A stretch of DNA of 18,174 nucleotides from an uncultured Prevotella sp. Its GTDB lineage: Bacteria; Bacteroidota; Bacteroidia; Bacteroidales; Bacteroidaceae. The notes beneath the pieces were generated by a model, which worked only from the letters and a program-made list of their open reading frames with translations, did not search any database and had not been told where the DNA came from. The DNA is taken from assembly GCA_947072805.1 (NCBI GenBank), contig CAMTJK010000034.1, positions 1-18,174 of the forward strand, in the 5' to 3' direction. The stretch's first letter is position 1; every line of letters starts with the position of its first letter. The position numbers and the translations under genes were made by a program. Below, piece after piece: positions 13,831 to 18,174 of the stretch.

Positions 13831-14931
13831 TTATACGTTGAATCTGAAGTGCATTATGTCTCCATCCTGCACCACGTAGTCCTTGCCCTCAATGCCGAGT
13901 TTGCCGGCATCGCGTACGGCGGCTTCCGATCCGTAGTGTATATAGTCGTCGTATTTTATCACTTCGGCTCGTATGAATCCCTTTTCGAAGTCGGTGTGTA
14001 TCACGCCGGCGCATTGCGGAGCCTTCCATCCCTTGTGGTATGTCCACGCTTTCACTTCCATTTCGCCTGCTGTGATGAAGGTTTCGAGGTTGAGCAGTGA
14101 GTATGCCTTTTTGATAAGGCGGTTTACGCCGCTCTCTTCAAGTCCCAGTTCTTCGAGAAACATCTGTTTGTCCTCATACGATTCCAGTTCGGCAATGTCC
14201 TCCTCTGTTTTTGCCGCGATGATCATAGCCTCTGCGTTTTCCTCTTTGGCTATTTCCTCTATTCGTTTGCTGTATTCGTTGCCGGTCTTTGCAGCCGCTT
14301 CGTCCACGTTGCACACGTAGAGTACGGGTTTCGACGTGAGCAGGAACAGGTTGCGTGCGGCGTCCTGTTCTTCCTTGCTGTCAAATTCCACCGTGCGTGC
14401 GTTCTTTCCCTGTTCGAGCACAGCCTTGTAGGCTTCGAGCACAGCCACTTCCGTCTTTGCCTCCTTGTTGCCGGCAGCCGCCACTTTGGTTTGTTTCTGC
14501 AGTCGGCTCTCTATTGTTTCGAGGTCTTTCAGTTGCAGTTCGGTGTCTATTATCTCCTTGTCGCGTACGGGGTCTATTGTTCCGTCCACGTGTGTTATGT
14601 TATCGTCGTCGAAGCAGCGCAGCACGTGTATGATGGCATCCGTTTCGCGTATGTTTCCGAGGAATTTGTTTCCCAGTCCCTCTCCTTTCGATGCTCCTTT
14701 CACCAGTCCGGCTATGTCTACAATCTCGCATGTGGCGGGAACGATGCGTCCCGGGTGTACTATTTCGGCGAGTCTGGTGAGTCGTTCGTCGGGAACGGTT
14801 ATCACGCCGACGTTAGGTTCGATGGTGCAGAAAGGAAAGTTTGCTGCCTGCGCTTTTGCGCTCGACAGACAGTTGAAAAGCGTAGATTTGCCCACGTTAG
14901 GCAGTCCTACGATACCACATTTTAGTGCCAT
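13831..14931 (-). CDS. ychF: Redox-regulated ATPase YchF (Ola1/Obg family)
   Basis: A 366-aa ribosome-associated P-loop ATPase of the TRAFAC class with a role in stress and translation. The G1 motif GLPNVGKST is at 9-17 and G3 DIAGLVKGA at 72-80. The G4 position reads NVDE (208-211) in place of NKxD, the known YchF change that allows ATP use. A helical insertion (about 125-180) and a C-terminal TGS domain (about 282-366, with TYHKGW, IHTDFEKGFIRAEV and VQDGDIMHFRFNV) follow. Length is normal. It lies between rnc (71-base gap) and lgt (12-base gap), probably in the same transcript. Confidence 0.96.
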   Translation of the reverse strand: MALKCGIVGLPNVGKSTLFNCLSSAKAQAANFPFCTIEPNVGVITVPDERLTRLAEIVHPGRIVPATCEIVDIAGLVKGASKGEGLGNKFLGNIRETDAIIHVLRCFDDDNITHVDGTIDPVRDKEIIDTELQLKDLETIESRLQKQTKVAAAGNKEAKTEVAVLEAYKAVLEQGKNARTVEFDSKEEQDAARNLFLLTSKPVLYVCNVDEAAAKTGNEYSKRIEEIAKEENAEAMIIAAKTEEDIAELESYEDKQMFLEELGLEESGVNRLIKKAYSLLNLETFITAGEMEVKAWTYHKGWKAPQCAGVIHTDFEKGFIRAEVIKYDDYIHYGSEAAVRDAGKLGIEGKDYVVQDGDIMHFRFNV

Positions 14932-14962
14932 AATTTTTTAATTATAACGTTTGTTTTTCCGG

Positions 14963-14979
14963 TTGCAGCAAGGCTGCAA
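14963..14979 (-). other. Small hairpin between rnc and ychF
   Basis: TTGCAGC (14963-14969) and GCTGCAA (14973-14979) form a 7-bp stem with a 3-base loop in the 71-base gap. On the minus-strand transcript it is followed by an A-rich stretch, not a U-tract, so it is more likely a processing or stability element than a terminator. Confidence 0.3.
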
Positions 14980-15002
14980 GCCGTGTGTGAAGAGGTGTAT
15001 GT

Positions 15003-16037
15003 TCAGTTGTAAGCTGCAGCCTCGGCGGCAGCAATGATGTCTTCTTTCGACATTTCCTTAGGCACGGTGGTTATGTCGGAGAAGTCAAATTCGTCGCCCG
15101 CTGCGTTTTTCTCGTCTTTCGTTTCCTTTTCCGGTGTTGCCTCCGTAGCCTCTTTGTAGGCTGTTTCTGCCTTTATTTCGTTGTCATTGTCGTTGTTGGC
15201 TGTTGCAGAGGTATTGCTTTCGGTGTCGGGCACGTTAGTCACGGGTTCTTCTTCCATCTTTGTGCGTTCTGTTTTTGCGGCAAATACGGCGTCGATGAAT
15301 TGCGGTTCGCGGCGCAGGCGTTGCAGTGTCTCCTTCGAAGCCAGCTGTTGGCTTTCCTTTTTTGAGTATCCTTTGCCCATGCCTGCTTCCAGTCCTTCCA
15401 GCATTACCTGGTAGATGAACACCGGACTGCTGTTTTCGTCCTTGTTCTGTTCCACCAGTCTGAACTCCATTCTCACGCGGTTCTTCTGTGTCCATTCAAG
15501 GAGTTTGCTTTTGAAGTTTACCTCCTTGTATGCTACTTTGTCTATATTGATGAGCTGCGAGAGAATGCGTTTCTGCATGAATTGCATGCAAGCGTCGTAT
15601 CCTCGGTCCAGATATATGGCTCCGACGAGTGCTTCGAATGCGTTGCCGCCCATATAGCTGTTGTGTGAAGATGTGTGTCCCGATGAGAGTATCAGTTTGC
15701 TTATGCCCATTTCGTTGGCGAGCTTGTTGAGCGTGTCGCGCTGTACGAGTTTGCTTCGCGTGTTGGTTAGAAATCCTTCGCGTTTGCCCTCGAAGTGTCG
15801 GTAGACGATGTCGCCCACCACGGCGTCGAGAATGGCGTCGCCCAGAAATTCCAGTCGTTCGTTGTTCAGCGGCTTGCCTTTGGCGTTGCGTCGTGCCACG
15901 CTTTTGTGCATAAGCGCCAGTTTGTAGTGTTCGATGTGCCTCGGGTAGAATCCGAGTATGTCGCGTAACGACGAAAAAAGCTCCTTATCCTTTCGGAAAG
16001 GGAGCTTAATTCTGTCTATGATGTCGTTATTCAGCAT
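15003..16037 (-). CDS. rnc: Ribonuclease III with long acidic C-terminal extension
   Basis: Cuts double-stranded RNA in rRNA and mRNA processing. The 344-aa protein has a catalytic domain (about 20-160) with NERLEFLGDAILD (E63, D67), a second acidic segment REGFL (E87) and GNAFEALVGAIYLD, where E135 is the catalytic Glu. The position of the E. coli Asp114 ligand is Asn132 here. A double-stranded-RNA-binding domain spans about 174-242. Residues about 255-344 are an acidic, Thr/Asn/Glu-rich low-complexity tail ending in an Ala-rich helix, about 90 residues more than usual. The first 11 bases overlap the end of fabF, suggesting coupled translation. Confidence 0.94.
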   Translation of the reverse strand: MLNNDIIDRIKLPFRKDKELFSSLRDILGFYPRHIEHYKLALMHKSVARRNAKGKPLNNERLEFLGDAILDAVVGDIVYRHFEGKREGFLTNTRSKLVQRDTLNKLANEMGISKLILSSGHTSSHNSYMGGNAFEALVGAIYLDRGYDACMQFMQKRILSQLINIDKVAYKEVNFKSKLLEWTQKNRVRMEFRLVEQNKDENSSPVFIYQVMLEGLEAGMGKGYSKKESQQLASKETLQRLRREPQFIDAVFAAKTERTKMEEEPVTNVPDTESNTSATANNDNDNEIKAETAYKEATEATPEKETKDEKNAAGDEFDFSDITTVPKEMSKEDIIAAAEAAAYN

Positions 16038-17289
16038 ACTTCTTGAAGATGACGCAGGCGTTGTGACCGCCGAAACCGAACGTGTTGCTCATTGCAGCGC
16101 GTACCTCACGCTTCTGTGCCTTGTTGAAGGTGAAGTTGAGGTTGTAGTCGATTTCATCGTCTTTGTCGTCCTCTGCGTGGTTGATGGTGGGAGGAACGAT
16201 GTCGTTCTTCACTGCCAGTACCGTTGCCATTGCCTCTACGGCTCCAGCTGCTCCGAGCAGGTGACCTGTCATTGACTTTGTGGAGCTGATGTTGAGCTTG
16301 TATGCGGCGTCGCCGAATACCTGCTTGATGGCTTTGGCTTCAGAAATGTCACCCACGGGTGTCGATGTGCCATGTACGTTGATGTAGTCGATGTCTTCGG
16401 GTTTCAGTCCGGCATCTTTCAGTGCGTTCTGCATTACGAGCTTTGCTCCGAGGCCTTCGGGGTGCGATGCTGTTATGTGGTGAGCGTCGGCGCTTGCGCC
16501 CTCGCCTACCATTTCAGCGTATATTTTTGCTCCGCGTGCCTTGGCGTGCTCCAGTTCCTCGAGAATGAGGCAGCCTGCACCTTCGCCCATTATGAAGCCG
16601 TCGCGGCTCTTGCTGAACGGGCGTGAAGCGTGTTCGGGGTCGTCGTTACGTGTAGAGAGAGCGTGCATGGCGTTGAATCCGCCTACGCCTACTGCGCAGA
16701 TGGCTGCTTCTGCACCGCCGCTTACTATCACGTCGGCCTTACCGAGACGTACCTGGTTGAATGCGTCGGCAAGAGCGTTGCTCGACGATGCGCATGCCGA
16801 TGTGGTGGCATAGTTGGGACCGTGGAATCCGAAGTGTATGGATATCTGTCCGGCTGCTATGTCGGCTATCATCTTGGGGATGAAGAAGGGGTTGAACTTA
16901 GGTCCTGCCTCTTCGTGCTGACCGTAGTATTTCACCTCGTCCTCGAAGGTCTTTATACCTCCGATGCCCACGCCGAAGATAACGCCCACGCGGTTCTTGT
17001 CTATCGTTTCGAGGTTCATGCCGCTGTCGTTTACTGCCTGAATGGCAGAGATGAATGCCAGCTGCGTGTAGCGGTCCATCTTGCGTACTTCCTTGCGGTC
17101 TATATATTCGGTCACGTTAAGGTTTTTCACCTCGCAGGCAAACTGCGTTTTAAACTGTGACGCGTCAAACAATGTAATGGGTGCGGCGCCGCTCACTCCG
17201 TTTACCAGGTTGTTCCAGGTTTCTTCGGGGGTGTTGCCGACGGGAGTAACAGCTCCCAGTCCCGTTACAACAACTCTTTTAAGTTCCAT
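16027..17289 (-). CDS. fabF: 3-oxoacyl-[acyl-carrier-protein] synthase II
   Basis: Condenses malonyl-ACP with acyl-ACP in fatty acid elongation. I chose the ATG at 17289, giving MELKRVVVTGLG and 420 aa, the normal FabF length. The open frame runs back to 17400, but the extra 37 residues are not FabF-like and lie in a structured spacer. The catalytic triad is C166 (TTSACASSSNA), H306 (NVHGTSTPVGD) and H343 (SMTGHLLGAAGA), with K338; the glycine-rich end SNTFGFGGHNACVIF is intact. It lies downstream of acpP, its carrier protein, after 180 bases, and overlaps rnc by 11 bases. Confidence 0.97.
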   Translation of the reverse strand: MELKRVVVTGLGAVTPVGNTPEETWNNLVNGVSGAAPITLFDASQFKTQFACEVKNLNVTEYIDRKEVRKMDRYTQLAFISAIQAVNDSGMNLETIDKNRVGVIFGVGIGGIKTFEDEVKYYGQHEEAGPKFNPFFIPKMIADIAAGQISIHFGFHGPNYATTSACASSSNALADAFNQVRLGKADVIVSGGAEAAICAVGVGGFNAMHALSTRNDDPEHASRPFSKSRDGFIMGEGAGCLILEELEHAKARGAKIYAEMVGEGASADAHHITASHPEGLGAKLVMQNALKDAGLKPEDIDYINVHGTSTPVGDISEAKAIKQVFGDAAYKLNISSTKSMTGHLLGAAGAVEAMATVLAVKNDIVPPTINHAEDDKDDEIDYNLNFTFNKAQKREVRAAMSNTFGFGGHNACVIFKKYAE

Positions 17290-17353
17290 AAAAATGTTTT
17301 TGGTAATGATAAATGGAAGACATTGGTTGCAGGTTGCGTAATAACAGAAAGAA

Positions 17354-17409
17354 GACGATGGTTGAAAGGTTGTGACGCACAGTGATGCGTACTCTTTCAA
17401 TCCACCGTC
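17354..17409. promoter_or_regulatory. Long stem-loop between acpP and fabF
   Basis: Bases 17354-17368 (GACGATGGTTGAAAG) pair with 17394-17409 with one mismatch and one bulge. Inside, ACGCA (17375-17379) pairs with TGCGT (17386-17390) around CAGTGA. It lies in the 180-base spacer of the acpP-fabF transcript. Only a weak T-rich stretch follows on the minus strand, so a partial terminator or an RNA-processing signal that makes acpP mRNA more abundant than fabF is possible. Confidence 0.55.
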
Positions 17410-17429
17410 TTTGTTGTTTTCAGTTACTC

Positions 17430-17454
17430 GTCTTTCAACTCTTGTCTTTCAACT
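17430..17454. repeat. Two 11-bp direct repeats in the acpP-fabF spacer
   Basis: GTCTTTCAACT occurs at 17430-17440 and 17444-17454, and a related CTTTCAATCC lies at 17394. In the transcript these are repeated AGTTGAAAGAC units just after the acpP stop. Confidence 0.7.
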
Positions 17455-17469
17455 TTCATCTGAAATTTC

Positions 17470-17706
17470 TTATTTTGCGTTCTCTTCGATGTAAGCGATG
17501 GCGTCACCTACAGTGCCGATCTTCTCAGCTTTGTCGTCAGGAATAGAGATACCGAACTCCTTCTCAAACTCCATGATCAGCTCAACAGTGTCCAGAGAGT
17601 CTGCGCCGAGGTCGTTTGTGAAGCTTGCTTCGGGCTTTACTTCTGCTTCGTCAACACCAAGTTTATCAACGATGATTGCCTTTACTTTTGATTCGATTTC
17701 TGACAT
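17470..17706 (-). CDS. acpP: Acyl carrier protein
   Basis: Carries growing acyl chains as a thioester on 4'-phosphopantetheine. The 78-aa acidic protein has the canonical attachment site GADSLDTVELIMEFEKEFG with Ser37, the helix-loop-helix start KVKAIIVDKLGVDE and the end IPDDKAEKIGTVGDAIAYIE. It is at the head of the minus-strand run acpP-fabF-rnc, the order commonly seen in Bacteroidota. Its own promoter probably lies at about 17757-17768. Confidence 0.98.
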   Translation of the reverse strand: MSEIESKVKAIIVDKLGVDEAEVKPEASFTNDLGADSLDTVELIMEFEKEFGISIPDDKAEKIGTVGDAIAYIEENAK

Positions 17707-17756
17707 AATTGTAAATTTTAATTGTTAATAATGATTTCAATTCCAAAAAATTTCGG

Positions 17757-17768
17757 CTGCAAAGTAAC
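17757..17768 (-). promoter_or_regulatory. Candidate -7 element for acpP
   Basis: On the minus strand this reads GTTACTTTGCAG, in which TTACTTTG differs from TAnnTTTG at one fixed base. It lies about 50 bases upstream of the acpP start, directly before a fabF/rnc-containing run. No convincing -33 element was seen. Confidence 0.4.
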
Positions 17769-18138
17769 TAATTTTTATTCACATGAGCAAATAAAATGCG
17801 CAAAAAAGCGCCAAACTTTGCACACAATAGGGGTTATTGTGCATGTTTTGCACGCTTTTGAGACATATTTCCAACATCTTTCGGCTGATTTTCCACTTTA
17901 TATATATATTATTATGGTGTATGATATGTGTAATATTGTGTGCGGAATATATGATTATGGTGTGTTGCTTATATATATATAATATGGTGTATGTTGTTTT
18001 AGCCCGAATAATATCGGCGTACTGCGTCAGACCCTTGGTGTCACGGTTGCAATACTGTGAGGACAAAACGTATTAACAGTCATTATTGCTTGTCGGATAA
18101 TCTGCTTTGTCATCCCGGGAAGAGCACGATGAAATAAC
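17769..18138. other. AT-rich non-coding region upstream of acpP
   Basis: About 370 bases without a supported gene. It contains alternating TA tracts (about 17898-17910 and 17970-17982) and three copies of an ATTATGGTGT-type motif. From 18066 to about 17995 on the minus strand a short frame reads SSQYCNRDTKGLTQYADIIR, with less A/T-rich codons than its surroundings. It begins at a TTG just after a stop and runs into translated TA tracts, so it may be a gene remnant. I do not recognise it. Confidence 0.5.
17911..17996 (+). repeat. Three copies of an ATTATGGTGT-type motif
   Basis: ATTATGGTGTATG (17911-17923), ATTATGGTGTGTTG (17954-17967) and AATATGGTGTATGTTG (17981-17996) share a core, with starts 43 and 27 bases apart. 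Two copies directly follow TA tracts. They could be binding sites upstream of acpP or the product of local duplication. Confidence 0.5.
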
Positions 18139-18170
18139 ACGTATAACATTTATTTACTTTTATGAAAAAT
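18139..18170. repeat. Right arm of 32-bp perfect inverted repeat (pair at 1-32)
   Basis: Exact reverse complement of bases 1-32, beginning ACGTATAAC and ending TTTTATGAAAAAT, followed by only four more bases (GTTT). See the left arm. Confidence 0.9.
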
Positions 18171-18174
18171 GTTT

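Noticed and set aside
14700..14931. Altered GTPase motif (NVDE) in YchF as a defect
   Set aside because: Loss of the NKxD motif is a known trait of the YchF/Ola1 family and explains ATP preference.
17290..17400. 37-residue N-terminal extension of FabF
   Set aside because: It does not resemble any FabF N-terminus, gives an over-long protein and runs through the spacer stem-loop; the start at 17289 gives the family start MELKRVVVTGLG.
17769..18138. tRNA or CRISPR-like repeats upstream of acpP
   Set aside because: No cloverleaf or regular spacer structure could be drawn; the motif copies are unevenly spaced.
1..18174. Composite transposon or integrative element bounded by the inverted repeats
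   Set aside because: No transposase, integrase or mobilisation gene is present and the interior is largely core metabolism and housekeeping genes. The repeat itself is kept as a finding.

Overview
This 18.2 kb window is almost certainly chromosomal DNA of a Bacteroidota bacterium, most likely Prevotellaceae. The grounds are TAnnTTTG-type -7 promoter elements, weak Shine-Dalgarno sequences, exported proteins with Gln at +1 after signal cleavage, and family content (small TonB-dependent receptor, DUF4294, PL10 pectate lyase, bacteroidal glutaminyl cyclase, acpP-fabF-rnc order). Genus is inference; no rRNA is present.

Layout. (1) 1-363: AT-rich non-coding DNA beginning with one arm of a 32-bp perfect inverted repeat. 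(2) 364-2927: a TonB-dependent receptor (+) converging on a DUF4294 exported protein (-). (3) 2928-3353: a non-coding gap with a short unrecognised open frame and promoter/operator-like structure. (4) 3354-5895: an operon of three FKBP-type prolyl isomerases, predicted cytoplasmic, lipid-anchored and periplasmic, closed by a terminator. (5) 6175-10592: a tight four-gene operon: Lrp/AsnC regulator, a peptidase C26-M19 fusion, a glutaminyl-peptide cyclotransferase lipoprotein and a pectate lyase. (6) 10593-10799: hairpin-rich spacer, then ptb-buk (acyl-phosphate/acyl-CoA and ATP formation) to a bidirectional terminator at about 12915-12955. (7) Minus strand, 17706 down to 12982: acpP, fabF, rnc, ychF, lgt, a housekeeping lipid and RNA run. 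(8) 17707-18174: acpP promoter and AT-rich DNA with a small repeat family, ending in the second arm of the inverted repeat.

How the genes fit together. The glutaminyl cyclase is predicted to convert N-terminal Gln of exported proteins to pyroglutamate. Three other proteins in this window (TonB receptor, DUF4294 protein, pectate lyase) have Gln right after the predicted signal peptidase I site, so enzyme and likely substrates lie side by side. The C26-M19 fusion would process gamma-glutamyl compounds and dipeptides under a possible Lrp-type amino-acid sensor. ptb-buk would make short- or branched-chain fatty acids plus ATP. acpP/fabF and lgt supply fatty acid synthesis and lipoprotein maturation.

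Most of the gene content is conventional. The less ordinary points are the inverted repeat at the two window ends, the perfect palindrome at the FKBP promoter, the 15-bp hairpin before ptb, the structured acpP-fabF spacer, the altered pocket in the lipoprotein FKBP, and the QC plus Q+1 co-occurrence. No transposase, integrase, CRISPR array, tRNA or rRNA was seen.
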